This document shows positions 32,364-46,400 of a DNA stretch of 64,000 nucleotides, piece by piece. A program made the translations under genes and the position numbers. The notes beneath the pieces were generated by a model that was not told the origin of the DNA, ran no database searches, and worked only from the letters and a program-made list of their open reading frames with translations. The stretch is from Arabidopsis thaliana (Eukaryota > Streptophyta > Magnoliopsida > Brassicales > Brassicaceae). The stretch is from the NCBI RefSeq assembly GCF_000001735.4, contig NC_003070.9, positions 29,063,971-29,127,970 on the forward strand, in the 5' to 3' direction. The first letter of the stretch is position 1. Every line of letters begins with the position of its first letter.

Positions 32364-34135
32364 ATGTCGGTAAGTGTTCCTTGCCGAATTCTTTTTTTCA
32401 ATTTCTAACTTTTGTTTGTTCTGCGCAAAGATTGATAGTATGAATTGAACGATAAAATCGGTGGACATTGTGGTGATTCAGATCTTCGAGTACAATGGAA
32501 GTGCCGTCGTAGCTATGGTAGGGAAGAATTGCTTCGCTATAGCTAGTGATCGGAGGCTTGGTGTGCAATTACAAACCATTGCTACCGATTTTCAGAGAAT
32601 ATCTAAGATCCACGATCATCTCTTCATCGGACTTTCCGGTCTCGCCACCGATGTCCAGACATTGTAAGCTCTCGTATATGTTTACTCCTTTCCTCAGAGA
32701 ATTTTAGGTGAATTACAAAATTTAGGGCTCCGTTTTTTTTTGTTTTGTCTTTGGTACTGAAGGTACCAGCGACTCGTATTTCGTCATAAGTTATATCAGC
32801 TTAGGGAAGAAAGAGACATGAAGCCTGAAACTTTCGCTAGTCTTGTATCGGCTATTCTTTATGAGAAAAGGTTGGTGAAATGTCTTCTTCTCTCAATTTG
32901 TTATTAGTTTCTAGTTTCCTCTTAACAATCTGATTTCTTATGATTAATGTGGCATTGCCACTACTAAGTACCAAATTCTTTATTTCAGATTTGGCCCATT
33001 CTTGTGCCAACCTGTGATTGCTGGATTGGGAGATGATAACAAACCCTTCATTTGCACTATGGATTCTATTGGAGCCAAGTATGCTCGCTTTCTTCATTAC
33101 TTAAGACGTTATATCTCATTTTTCGTCTGTAATGCCATTTAATTTACTTAGTCAGTGACTGTAATCGTGAAACTTGCTAGGTCAGCTAGAAAATGATCGT
33201 GGATTGATATTTTGGTTTTAGTTGGAATCTAATTTTGGTCTTTTGTCATCCAATGCAGTGTATGCATGTCATATGAGTGAACTTATTTTACATGTGTTGA
33301 GCTGATTTAAATATGATTCTTAATATAGTTGAGATTTTACCGAACATGATAGTTGCAATGGTGAGCATGCCTTGACGCTTGTTCTCTCTAAATGCAGGGA
33401 GTTAGCTAAAGATTTTGTTGTCTCGGGAACTGCTTCAGAATCTCTATATGGTGCCTGTGAAGCCATGTTCAAACCAGATATGGTATGTGCCTTCTGAAAA
33501 CTTGTTTTTGTACCGATTCACTGGATACTCAAATGTGTGTTTATCACCTGAAAATTTGGTAGGATCATTCATATGTAAGTATTCTATTGTAGAATCTTGA
33601 TCTGGTAGGAATATTTGTGTGCATAGTGCTGGTGATATATGACGTAACTCCAATAATTTTCTCTGTATATTTTAATTTGGCTTAGGATTAAGATGTTTCA
33701 ATATTGCGATTACTTCCCTGCCATAGTACTGCTTCGATAAAGTTTGAATTTCAAGGTCATCATTCTAAGAAGTGCATTGTAAACAGACTCGTGATGAAAT
33801 GAAAAGCATATAACTAGACTTAACAAATTTGAGTTTCAGGAAGCTGAGGAACTATTCGAGACAATTTCACAAGCACTTCTCTCTTCAGTTGACCGCGATT
33901 GTCTTAGTGGGTGGGGAGGACATGTCTACGTTGTGTAAGTTTTGTTCTCCTCATCTTCTTCTTCTTCTTCTTCTTCTTTTTTTCTGTCACATCTGGCTTC
34001 TTACAGAATATACCTCATGTGCACTTATCTTCTAAGGATATGTATTATATAAGATAGTAACATTCTTTCATGGTCATGTTGTCCAGAACACCAAAGGAGG
34101 TGAAGGAGAGAATCCTGAAGGGAAGGATGGATTGA
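32364..34135 (+). CDS. PBC2: 20S proteasome beta3 subunit (AT1G77440)
   Basis: Structural, non-catalytic beta subunit of the proteasome core. Protein of 204 residues from exons 32364-32369, 32482-32663, 32763-32870, 32989-33078, 33398-33482, 33840-33934 and 34087-34135. Coding exon 1 holds only ATG TCG; the splice at GTAAGT joins it to [20 protein letters not shown]. The family landmarks [24 protein letters not shown] and [10 protein letters not shown] are present, and no N-terminal prosequence with catalytic Thr exists, as expected for beta3. It ends ILKGRMD. Paralogue PBC1 is expected elsewhere in the genome. Confidence 0.96.
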
Positions 34136-36058
34136 TCTGATATCACATATCTGCTTTTGTCCAAGTTCGGTATACTCCTTAACCCGGTTATGTAGAAGCT
34201 CTCGTCCCATAGTAACTATGTTCCTTCTCTGAAACTGGATATTGTGGTTCGTTCTCTCGGATGTTTTATTTGCTATTGATAGAGTTCAATGAAAATGAAG
34301 AAATAGCAGTTGTTATCTTGTTCCAGTACTCGATCATTCTATGTACCTTGTTGTTTCTGTTTTAATTTCGTACCAAGTGTTCCAGATTTCTGGTTTGTCG
34401 CAGTCTTTAGTTTTCAAGGTTGGTACTGATCAGTGACACGTTTTGTTGTTTGTCTTCTTAGTGTTCATGTTCGATTCACTATGGGTGACTTTAGAAAGAC
34501 GTTAACATGTCAACGAAATATTTTGGTCAACTATCAATAAACATGGTTTGGCTAACGAAATCATACAATAACTATGAAATCAATGTAATTTGGAAGGTGA
34601 TCACTAGTAACTGCAAATAGAAACGAATCAAACTATTATGATGATGATCCTGATGCTGCCATCTGACATTGTGAATGATTTTGCATGTCCTGTTCTGTTT
34701 GTGGCGTTAGATCGAGCCAGAGAGGCAAAATCCATACGCATAAGCGTTTTGATGATTTCATATAAAACGTGGCATGTGCAATAGATGTGGTCGTTACACG
34801 AATATAAACCCAATCCTGCCGACCTAACTAATCTCGGTGGGTATTCATATACTACCTGTGTGGGCAAAGCATATAAAGGTTCTACTTGGGCAATCATTAT
34901 CGATGCTCGTAAATTCATGCGTCTAATCATTTTGATTATGAACCATCCACATCATGTCACGTGTCTAAACTCTTCGGTCACTTTTGAGCTTTTTATCAAA
35001 TTCAACCCGCCACAATAAAAAGCGGCAGAACTAACATTCCGGCTCCACGTGGCATAGATCGAAGCGTTTATCTATTAGGTGGCACAGGCGGCTCGAGATG
35101 ACGTTCTTGTGGACTCCATTAGAGAAAATGACAGAATTAAGTGGGCATTAGCATAAGTTGATAACTATGAGGTGCTTTTTAAAAAGAAAACTAACAGCTG
35201 CGATTCTGTTTTTTTTTGCCGTTAGTGTACGCTAAATCATAGACCTCTTCGTGGTTATAAAGAAAGAAACTTAATTTGTCTCGAATTTGAGTTTGGATGC
35301 GACGTTTTACGTACTAGTTTTATAAAAGTAAATGTTATAGACCTTGAATTTCAAAGTGGAATGTATTTTACACACACAATTGATACACCAACAATTGTGG
35401 AAGCAAGGATATAGAGTATCGATCTTTAATGGAGAAGAATATATCCTTAAAGTAATCATTACTTTTTAATTACGGCGGAAAGAGAATAGTTAAATTTACG
35501 GCGAAAAGAATGTTCATTAATCAATTGATGACGTTCGTTTATAATTTCAAATAAGATCGAAAATAACAGGTGAACAAAGAAAAAATAGACATTAAAAATA
35601 GTAAGATCGAAAATACAACCCTTAAAAATCTCACGAAATCAATGAGAGAAACAATTTTGAGATACGGTCAACGTTTGGTCTCCTTTAGGAAAGTACACGC
35701 ATAAGATCGAACGTGTCGATTCTTATTGCTCGTTCCCAAAATCGACATGCTCTCGGACCGCTACATTCCAAATAGTCTGACGTAAGCAATGACAAAACTC
35801 ACCTACATTACAGTCTGCCACGTGTCCCTCTCCATCTACTTCAAATGAATCCTCCACTATACAGATTTAACCATTTTTCTATTTTTGTTTGAGATTCCTT
35901 TCCACCAACACAAAGCCCCTGTCTATCCGCCATGTGTCCACGACCTTTCTTATATATATAGTCATCTTTCTTCTTTGCTCGAGAGAAGTTTCAACTTTCA
36001 AACATATCTTTACAGTTCTTTCTTGCTAAACAACAATAAAGGGGAAAATAGGTTAATT
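34136..36058. promoter_or_regulatory. PBC2 3' region and NAC032 promoter
   Basis: 1.9 kb without a convincing gene; the 100-codon minus frame at 34628-34930 shows no domain. The right half has stress-type motifs: CACGTGTC (34958-34965 and 35819-35826), CACGTGGC (35046-35053), TGACGT (35099-35104), TGACGTAA (35778-35785), and a TATA stretch at 35951-35960. Confidence 0.55.
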
Positions 36059-37011
36059 ATGATGAAATCTGGGGCTGATTTGCAATTTCCACCAGGATTT
36101 AGATTTCATCCTACGGATGAGGAGCTAGTCCTCATGTATCTCTGTCGTAAATGCGCGTCGCAGCCGATCCCTGCTCCGATTATCACCGAACTCGATTTGT
36201 ACCGATATGATCCTTGGGACCTTCCCGGTACGTTTCTTTCTTTTCCCCTTTAAATCACACTATACACTAACAGTAACAGGATTCTATAAAATCGGTCTAA
36301 GAATTAATAAACCGGTTTACAATTTACAGACATGGCTTTGTACGGTGAAAAGGAGTGGTATTTTTTCTCACCAAGAGATCGAAAGTATCCAAACGGTTCA
36401 AGACCCAACCGTGCAGCTGGTACTGGATATTGGAAAGCTACCGGAGCTGATAAACCAATAGGTCGTCCTAAACCGGTTGGTATTAAGAAGGCTCTAGTGT
36501 TTTACTCGGGAAAACCTCCAAATGGAGAGAAAACCAATTGGATTATGCACGAATACCGGCTCGCTGACGTTGACCGGTCGGTTCGTAAGAAAAACAGTCT
36601 AAGAGTGAGTGAATTTATCAGTTCAAACCGAACTTTGAATATGATTTTGAATCGGTTTAGTTAACCGGACGTGTTTTTGATATTCTTGAACAGTTGGACG
36701 ATTGGGTATTGTGTCGTATATATAACAAGAAAGGTGTCATCGAGAAGCGACGAAGCGATATCGAGGACGGGTTAAAGCCTGTGACTGACACGTGTCCACC
36801 GGAATCTGTGGCGAGATTGATCTCCGGCTCGGAGCAAGCGGTGTCACCGGAATTCACGTGTAGCAACGGTCGGTTGAGTAATGCCCTTGATTTTCCGTTT
36901 AATTACGTAGATGCCATCGCCGATAACGAGATTGTGTCACGGCTATTGGGCGGGAATCAGATGTGGTCGACGACGCTTGATCCACTTGTGGTTAGGCAGG
37001 GAACTTTCTGA
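36059..37011 (+). CDS. NAC032: NAC transcription factor NAC032 (AT1G77450)
   Basis: Plant-specific transcription factor of 253 residues from exons 36059-36227, 36330-36604 and 36694-37011. The NAC DNA-binding domain covers about residues 9-155: subdomain [17 protein letters not shown], then [47 protein letters not shown], and [11 protein letters not shown]. The C-terminal part is short and acidic/Ser-rich, the likely activation region. Close relatives are ATAF1, ATAF2 and NAC102. Known to respond to ABA, salt, wounding and oxidative stress, which fits the upstream ABRE and as-1 motifs. Two adjacent ATGs (36059 and 36062) exist; the first is used. Confidence 0.97.
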
Positions 37012-40000
37012 GTTGTCACGTGCGATTAGAGTTAGTGGAAAGTGGAAACTATCACTGTCTGTTTTCGCACGTGTCGGGTAGCCGTCTTGAAACCCGCTAG
37101 CTGATCCAGAAGTGACCTCATTGGGCTTTTCAACAACAATTGGGCCTTAGCCTTTCTTCTCCCTTAGTAAGACAAGCTACTGTATTGTGTTGTTATTTTC
37201 AGGAAGCAATATAAATTCATTTTAATCACTTATATATTCTTTACATTTTTTTTTCACTCAAAACTACAATCTAGCTTCTTCTTTTTTTTTTTTTTTTTTT
37301 GTTATGGTTGTACTACAATCTAGCTTTGTTATATATATATATAAGTTAAAAATAGTAACTAAATTACAAACTAAAATAAAATAAAGAAATTGGAAGATAT
37401 CACTAGTGTTTGGGGTATTAGGGAGGGAGGGGAGCTCGAGATCCGATTTTACTGACTGCATGGTATCGAAAAAGTGTCGGTAATGGTAGGGTCTGACAGA
37501 TAACAGTCTTATCGTTGCAACTTGCATTCAAACAAATCTCATTGTTCGCTTTAATTTCTAATTAATTTGTTTTTGTCTTTTGTATATTTATTTGATTTTG
37601 ACACGAGTTTGTCTTTCCTAATAAGACCGAGGCATGATTAGTTTAACCGGTTTGAATTGTTTAGGTTAAATCGGAGTCCAAGTCAAATACATCGCTATCT
37701 AACGAAAACGACGACTGAAATTTCGTAAAGTTCCTTACTATAAAACTGATCTAACTATCTTCTACAAGAACAATATAATAAATTTGATGCATTATGAATT
37801 CACAAGTTTTAAATCTTTATGATTTTGTAGCTCATGAAATTGAATGATGTTTCTTTTATTATCACATGTCATTAAATAAAAATAGTTATGAGTAGATGAC
37901 ATAAATACTATTTCAAATAAATTTATCCTCCATCTAATTGTTATGAGATGATTATTTCCTATAACATGGTATCTACTATATGGCCGTCTAAATTAAGTAT
38001 CAACGTTTAAACTGCGCAATGCTCAAGTTTTCATAAGATGTGATTTGTTAGAGGTTAATTAAGAAACTTGCGAGTGTATATGTGGTCTCTAATCTATATT
38101 TTAATCTATAAAAAGGGAAGTGAAAATCAAGATTAAAAGCTTGGATGTCATAGTATAAAAGAATAGTAAAGTAAGGGGACCAGACATATTTGTTGCGAAC
38201 TGGAAAAAAATGAAGACAGTCAATCTCACTGGGGAAGTGTGGGGTTTGAAGTCCATGTTAGGTCTGTTTGTTGTTGCTCTTACAACCTTCACTTTCAATT
38301 TACAACCAAATCTTCTTTACACTTTATACTAATTTATTATTCATGTTTCCAATAGCATTAAAACAGTTTTAAAATCTATCCAACTCTTTTTTTCCCCTAC
38401 TAAATCAGGAAATTCAAATCATATGGACAATATACTCCATCAAACAGTGTAAATCTGTTATCCACAATGCATAATGTTGTGTTTAATTAACTCGCATTCG
38501 TCACAACCAAATTAGTGATTTCTCTCTAATTAACCAATGTATGTAGATGTGAATAATACTTATGTAATAGTCCAGTTTTCAACAAACATATCATAGTTTA
38601 ACGAAATTGGACAGATTCGAGATCACAACTCGGTTAAGATAAAACTGTGAATAGAATATTTTTCTGCCTAGGTTATAACTTAAAACTATAATATTTTTGG
38701 GAGCATGTATTATGTGACTTGTGCGAGAATTCTGTGTATATATGGTTGACAAGATGGATGCTATTTTTGTAAATAGCTAGATGGCTACATACATATTCAC
38801 TCATGTTTTATAACGTAGAGAATAATTAGTCCACCGCTCTATGCCCCATTTGGAATAAGGTTAATTGTTACAACATATATTTTGGTTAAATGGTTCCGAG
38901 TTAATAGACCAAATCATATAGTAGTAGTTTGGAAACAAGACATGGTCAAAACGCAAGATAATACATAGACACATAATTTCAGTTTAAAAGTTCTTAAAAC
39001 TTTAAAGAACAAAACTTAGATGTAGTTTTAAATGTTAATTTACCTGGTTTTGGCATAACACAACCTAGGAGTTAGGAATGTTCCAACTTCCAATACTTTT
39101 ACATTTATCAAAACATGCGTTAAATAGAGGGAAAAAATGAATCTTGAGGAACGTTTTATTTCTTCCTAATTTGTTGGCTAAAAAATGAATAAGATAAGCT
39201 CAACCAAATGGAGACCCAAACAAAGTTGACATTGAAAAAGTCTAAAATTTCAATGTTTATAAAATCTAACAATAATCCTATTCTTTAGATTGGACAACTT
39301 TATGCTAAGATAAGAGTAATTCAGAATTCTAACTAAATCACACTCACTCCATTATTATGGCCGCCGTGGAAAATTCAACAACCAAATCTTCAATCATATA
39401 AATACTTTTTCAACTGACTTAAAAGTAAAAAAAAAAAAAATCAAATGTGGAGAAATAATAAATCGATATTAGGACACTCAAATGTACTAGTTAACAAGCT
39501 TATGATGACAGAAAATTGGATAATTATGGGAAAATAAGATTGGATGATTAAGGGCTGGGAAAAACAAATTGATGATTAAGGAAAGTAAAAAAGTAAAAAA
39601 AAAACGAACGAAAACTGAAAAAAAGTAAAAAAAGGGACTGATCTCTTCTCTTTCTCTCGTACGTTCTTCTTCCTCATTCGAGAGAGTTAATTTCACCATT
39701 TCTGATTTCGACAACGACAAACGAGCAAAAGGTGATTTTCCTGTGAGCTTCCTCTTCTTTTAAAATCGCAATGCTCCTACTATTTCTATACTATTATTGT
39801 TGTTCTCCAATTGATCCAACGAAACTACGAAATCCATTCTTTGTTTTATTTTTTTAGCCCTAGGATTCTGTGATCCAATCTCTGTTTTCTTCTTCGCTGA
39901 TTCTGGAAGGTTCTTTTGCTTCTTTGAATTTCTAGAAGCGGAACTTTGAAGGTTAAGTGTTACTTTGACCGGACAGATGGATTCTGACTCGGAACTTTAT

Positions 40001-40407
40001 ATCCCGGCGCCGTTTGGAGATTTTACGGTGATGCGGATTTTGAGTTAGAAGCGACGCGGAGAGATTTCATAGGTTTCTTCTGCACCACATTCCACGAGGT
40101 GTGTAATTTTCTTCTTTATTTTAAATCTGTTGGGTTTTTGAATTCTAACATTGCAATGTTGATTTAATTTACCGTTGTAATTTGAGTATGAAGAAATTCG
40201 ACATAGTTGTGGTAAGAAAGAATTGAATTTAAAAGATGAAATCTTTGAGTTTTTATAACAAAAAACTGTGAGGTTTCTTTTTTTTTTGGCCATTCAGAGT
40301 AGTAGTTTCACTTCGTCCAGTGTAAGTGCAAAGATAGTTTGAATGTTTGGTAAGTTTGAATATTGGTTTCTTCTATTCTAGGAAACCAGAGGCTGAAGCT
40401 AAAAGCG
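37012..40407. other. Spacer between NAC032 and CSI3, including the CSI3 leader
   Basis: Mostly AT-rich without genes. It holds the NAC032 3' region with two TGGGC motifs at about 37120-37145, a poly(T) run near 37283-37300, an (AT)n stretch near 37331-37342, and the CSI3 leader. A leader intron runs from a donor at 40099 to an acceptor at 40380-40381. An upstream ORF is listed separately. Confidence 0.5.
39977..40048 (+). CDS. Upstream ORF in the CSI3 leader
   Basis: Short frame of 23 codons (MDSDSELYIPAPFGDF at the start) ending in TAG, lying before the leader intron of CSI3. If the leader starts near 39700 this is the first ATG scanned and could lower translation of the main frame. Whether the peptide matters is unknown. 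Confidence 0.4.
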   Translation: MDSDSELYIPAPFGDFTVMRILS

Positions 40408-43400
40408 ATGTTGAAGGCCTTTCTTCCTGGAACGCAGGAGGAGGAAACATTATCTTCTTTGCAGTCTGGGTAGGCACTTTCTATTTATGAATAGTATTTC
40501 AACATTATCCTTTCTGTTGTCCTGAGAAATAACAATGGAAGTCGTTGCCTCAAATGTGCAGGAAAGTCGATGCAAAAATGGAAATGGACGACCCAGAGAA
40601 GGCAATGGCTACAGTTGCTCAGCTCATAGAGCAACTTCATGCGAAAACATCTTCACCGCAAGATAAAGAACTCACAACAGCTCGTCTACTAGGTATTGCA
40701 AAAGGCAAAAGGGAGGCAAGAAGGCTCATCGGTTCGTATGGCCAAGCAATGCCTTTATTTATTTCCATGCTTAGAAATGGGACGACTTTGGCCAAAGTAA
40801 ATGTCGCTTCAATCCTTTGTGTATTGTGCAAAGACAAAGACTTGCGACTAAAAGTGCTTCTAGGAGGATGCATCCCGCCATTACTCTCGGTTTTGAAGTC
40901 CGGAACCATGGAAACTAGAAAAGCAGCAGCAGAAGCTATATATGAGGTTTCTTCTGCTGGTATTTCCAATGACCACATTGGAATGAAAATATTTATCACA
41001 GAAGGTGTTGTTCCAACTTTGTGGGATCAACTTAGCCTGAAAGGAAATCAGGATAAAGTTGTTGAAGGGTATGTTACTGGCGCTTTGAGGAATCTTTGTG
41101 GCGTTGATGATGGTTATTGGAGACTGACACTAGAGGGTAGTGGTGTAGACATAGTTGTGTCTCTTTTGTCATCTGATAACCCTAATTCTCAAGCAAATGC
41201 TGCTTCTCTGCTGGCTCGTCTAGTTCTGTCCTTTTGTGATAGCATCCAGAAAATATTAAATTCTGGAGTTGTCAAGTCTCTGATACAGCTTTTGGAACAG
41301 AAAAATGATATCAATGTTCGTGCTAGTGCAGCAGATGCTTTGGAAGCTCTTTCAGCAAATTCCGATGAGGCTAAGAAATGTGTCAAAGATGCAGGAGGTG
41401 TTCATGCTCTCATTGAAGCCATTGTTGCTCCATCGAAAGAGTGTATGCAGGGAAAACATGGACAATCTCTACAAGAACATGCAACTGGAGCTTTAGCAAA
41501 TGTGTTTGGTGGGATGCGCCATTTGATTATATATCTTGGACAAGTCTCACAATCCCCTCGTCTAACGGAACCAATTGGTGATGTAATTGGAGCCCTTGCC
41601 TATGCTCTAATGATTTTCAAACAACCAGAGAGTTCCGAGAATATATTTGATCCAAGCGTGATAGAGAGCATTTTGGTAAAGTTACTAAAGCCTCGTGACA
41701 CAAAGTTAATCCAAGAACGGATCTTAGAGGCTATGGCGAGCTTGTACGGAAACAGTAGTCTGTCGTGTTACCTAGATGATGCAGAAGCTAAGAGAGTTCT
41801 TATCGCTCTCATAACCATGGCTTCTGCTGATGTACGAGAGCGTCTGATAATTTGCTTGTCTGGCTTATGCCATGACAAGGTTGGAATTTGGGAGGCGATT
41901 GGAAAGAGAGAAGGAATCCAGTTATTTATATCATTTCTAGGTTTGTCTAGTGAGCAACACCAAGAGTATGCTGTTGAAATGTTGAAAATTTTGACGGCTC
42001 AGGTGGATGATAGTAAATGGGCTGTAACAGCAGCCGGGGGGATACCTCCACTTGTCCAGTTGCTCGAGACTGGATCTCAGAAGGCCAAGGAAGATGCTGC
42101 CTGCATTCTCTGGAATTTGTGTTGTCACAGTGAGGAAATCCGTGATTGTGTTGAAAGAGCTGGTGGTATTCCAGCATTCTTGTGGCTTCTGAAGACTGGT
42201 GGACCAAATTCCCAGGAAACATCTGCAAAGACACTTGTGAAGCTTGTCCATACAGCTGATCCTGCCACAATAAATCAGTTGTTGGCTTTACTTCTGGGAG
42301 ATGATCCGACTTCAAAGATTCAGGTAATAGAAGTGTTGGGTCATGTGCTCTCAAAAGCTTCACAAGAGGATCTTGTTCATAGAGGATGTGCCGCTAACAA
42401 AGGACTGAGGTCCCTAGTCGAGTCCCTAACATCTTCCAGAGAAGAAACAAAGGAGCATACAGCTTCAGTTTTAGCTGATCTGTTCAGCTCAAGACAAGAT
42501 ATTTGTGGTCATCTTGCGACGGATGACATTATTAATCCCTGGATCAAGCTGCTTACAAACAACACTCAGAATGTGGCAAAACAGGTGGCTAGGGCTTTGG
42601 ACGCACTGTCCCGCCCAGTTAAGAACAATAATAATAAAAAGAAGTCTTACATTGCCGAAGGAGATATTAAGTCACTCATAAAATTGGCTAAGAACTCTTC
42701 CATTGAGTCTGCAGAAAATGCGGTATCTGCCCTCGCAAATCTTCTGTCTGATCCGGATATAGCTGCAGAAGCACTAGCTGAAGATGTTGTTTCCGCTTTC
42801 ACAAGAATTTTGGCTGATGGATCTCCAGAGGGTAAGAGAAATGCGTCACGCGCACTTCATCAGTTACTTAAGAACTTTCCAGTTTGTGATGTGCTAAAGG
42901 GAAGTGCTCAGTGCCGTTTTGCTATACTTTCACTCGTTGATTCTCTAAAATCAATTGATGTGGATAGCGCAGATGCTTTCAACATATTAGAAGTAGTTGC
43001 GCTCTTGGCAAAGACTAAGAGTGGGGTGAATTTCTCTTACCCTCCATGGATTGCCCTTGCCGAAGTGCCATCAAGCCTGGAGACTCTTGTGCAATGCCTT
43101 GCCGAAGGCCATACTCTTGTGCAAGATAAGGCAATAGAAGTTTTGTCCAGGCTTTGCTCTGATCAACAGTTTCTGCTCAGTGAACTTATAGTTTCAAGAC
43201 CCAAGTCAATGTTGGTTCTGGCTGATAGAATAGTGAATGCATCCAGCTTAGAAGTGAGAGTTGGGAGCACAGCGCTGCTCTTATGTGCTGCAAAGGAAAA
43301 GAAGCAGCTGATCACGGAGACACTTGATCAGTCTGGTTTTTTAAAGCTCTTGTTACATGCCCTCGTTGATATGATAAAGCACAATTCTACAAGCTTTTCT

Positions 43401-46400
43401 CTAGAGACTGAAGTCCAGACACCTAAAGGTTTTTTGGAAAAAAATGTTTTCCAGGATACAGGTAGTTTTTATTTTCCTGATCCAGCTAAAATCTTGGGTG
43501 GTACAGTCGCATTGTGGCTGCTATGCATACTCACTTCCGTTGATGCTAAGTCAAAGGTCATTGTTATGGAAGCTGGCGGACTTGAGGTGCTCGTGGGGAA
43601 GCTTGCTAGGTATACTTCCAGTGCTCAGGTAAATGTTCCTTTCTCGGGTATAAAAAAATTATATGCTTCTTCATGTTTATTGGTTATGGGTATCCTACAG
43701 GGCACCTTCGTTGGGAATGAAATAAATTAGCGAACTTCTGTTATGAGTTATACAACTTTGCGGGGCGGGGTTTGGTCTTTAGGTCCTTCTGTTAGATAAG
43801 AGGTTCTGTTACAGTAAATCTCACTTCTTTATATCGTTACAGACTTGTCAAGCATGAATTGTGCATTTCGGTTTTGAATCACACTGCTCTCTCAGTTTCT
43901 CTTAGGCTTGACTTGATTCTAACTTTTTTTGTGGCAGAGATGCCTTGTATGATGAATTTTCCCCCTTGAAAGTAATCTTGAGCTAAACTATTTTACCAGG
44001 CTGAATTTGAGGATACAGAAGGCATTTGGATTAGTGCTCTCCTCCTGGCTATCATGTTCCAGGATGACAATGTGTCCTTTTCTTCAACGACAATGCGGAT
44101 CATTCCAACACTTGCAGTTTTGCTAGGATCTGATGAACTGATAGATCGGTATTTCGCTGCCCACGCAATGGCTAGTCTTGTTTGTACTAGGAACAGAGGA
44201 ATAAATCTGACAATTGCAAACTCTGGTGCTGTTTCTGGGATAATAAACCTTCTTGGCTATGTGGAATCGGAGATACTGAACTTGGTTGCTTTGGCAAATG
44301 AATTTTCTCTCGTGAAAGAGCCTGATCAAGTTATTCTTCAACACCTTTTTGAAATTGAAGATGTGAGGCTTGGCTCCACTGCACGTAAATCTATCCCGCT
44401 GCTTGTAGATCTCTTAAGGCCAATTCCAGATAGGCCTGGAGCCCCTCAGTTTGCTGTCCAAATCCTGATTCGCATTGCTGATGGAAGTGACACAAATAAA
44501 TTACTTATGGCTGAAGCTGGAGCTGTTGAAGCTTTAACAAAGTACCTTTCTCTAAGTCCTCAAGATTCAACTGAGTACGCCATATCTGAATTGCTTAGGG
44601 TATTATTTAGCAACCACGAGCTTAGACAAAACGAAATGGCACTAAGTTCCTTGAATCAGCTTATCGCAGTACTGCGGCTAGGTTCACGAAGTGCAAGATA
44701 CAGCGCAGCTGGGGCTCTGAATGAACTATTTGATGCTGAAAACATCAGAAATTCTGAAATCGCCTGCCAGGCTGTTCAACCACTTATGGACATACTCGGT
44801 TCTGTATCAGAAAGTGAGCAAGAGGTAGCTCTCTCTGCATTGATCAAACTAAGCTCAGGAAATACTTCGAATACAGCTCTTCTGATTGATGTGGAAGGAA
44901 GTCTGCTGGAAAACGTGATCAAAATCTTATCATCTGCTACTGCTTCAGAGGAGTTAAAGATAAATGCTGCCAGACTTTGTTCTGTTGTTTTCTCGAATAA
45001 AAACATCAGAACAAGTGCATCCGCCTCCGGATGCATGAAGCCGTTAATAACACTTATGCAGTCTGAAAGAAGTGCAGCAGTTGAAGCAGCAGTTTTTGCT
45101 ATTAAGATATTATTGGATGACGAGCAACATTTAGAACTAGCAGCCGCACATAACATTCAGGAGCTTCTTGTTGGCTTGGTTTCCGGGAAAAATTACGTTA
45201 TTATTGAGGCTAGCTTATCAGCTCTCATTAAGTTGGGAAAAGACAGAGTACCACGCAAGTTGGACATGGTGGAAGCTGGAATAATTGAGCGATGTCTTGA
45301 GCTACTACCTGGAGCCTCGAGTTCGTTATGTTCCGCTGTTGTAGAGCTGTTTCGTATTTTAACAAATAGTGGAGTAATCGCGAGAAGACCAGATGTTGCA
45401 AAAACTGTAGAGCCTCTCTTCGCGGTCTTGCTGCGGTCAGACTTGACCTTATGGGGGCAACATAGTGCCCTGCAAGCACTCGTAAACATATTGGAAAAAC
45501 AGCAAACCCTTGAAGCTTTTAGTTTTACACCCAGTGAAGCCATTGTGCCGCTGATTTCTTTTTTAGAATCTTCATCCCAAGCTATCCAGCAGCTTGGAGC
45601 AGAACTGCTGAGCCATTTTCTTACAATGGAAGATTTCCAGCAAGACATCACAACACAGAGTGCTGTTGTTCCTCTGGTCCGGCTTGCAGGAATTGGAATA
45701 CTGAGCCTGCAGGAAACTGCGATAAAGGCATTGGAGAAGATATCTGCTAGCTGGCCTAAGGCTGTTCTTGATGCTGAAGGTATTTTTGAGCTATCCAAGG
45801 TTATTCTTCAGGAAGATCCTCAGCCCCCTCTTGATCTATGGGAGTCAGCTGCCTTTGTTCTTTCCAACATTCTGCAGTATGATGCAGAATGCTTTTTCAG
45901 AGTTGAACTGCCAGTGTTGGTAAAATTGTTGTTCTCGACAATTGAAAGCACAGTGTTACTGGCTCTTAAAGCTTTGATGCTTCATGAGAAGAACGACGCT
46001 TCAAGTACAGTACAAATGGCTGAGCTTGGTGCAATCGATGCATTGCTGGACCTCCTGAGATCTCATCAATGCGAGGAAGAATCTGGAAGCTTACTTGAAG
46101 TAATATTTAACAATCCAAGAGTAAGAGAGTTGAAGTTATGCAAATATGCAATAGCACCACTATCTCAATATCTGTTGGACCCTCATACAAGATCAGAACC
46201 TGGTAGGCTTCTTGCTGCTCTGGCACTGGGGGATCTATCTCAGCATGAAGGGCTTTCTAGATCCAGTGGTTCTGTTTCCGCTTGTCGGGCACTCATTAGC
46301 GTGCTAGAAGAACAACCAACAGAAGAAATGAAAGTGGTGGCCATCTGTGCGTTGCAGAATTTTGTGATGAATAGTAGAACGAATAGACGAGCTGTTGCAG

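Noticed and set aside
34628-34930. 100-codon minus frame between PBC2 and NAC032
   Set aside because: No recognisable motif, no TATA or splice context, and it lies in promoter sequence.
45193-45798. 201-codon frame antisense to CSI3
   Set aside because: Mirror of armadillo repeat coding sequence; no independent support.
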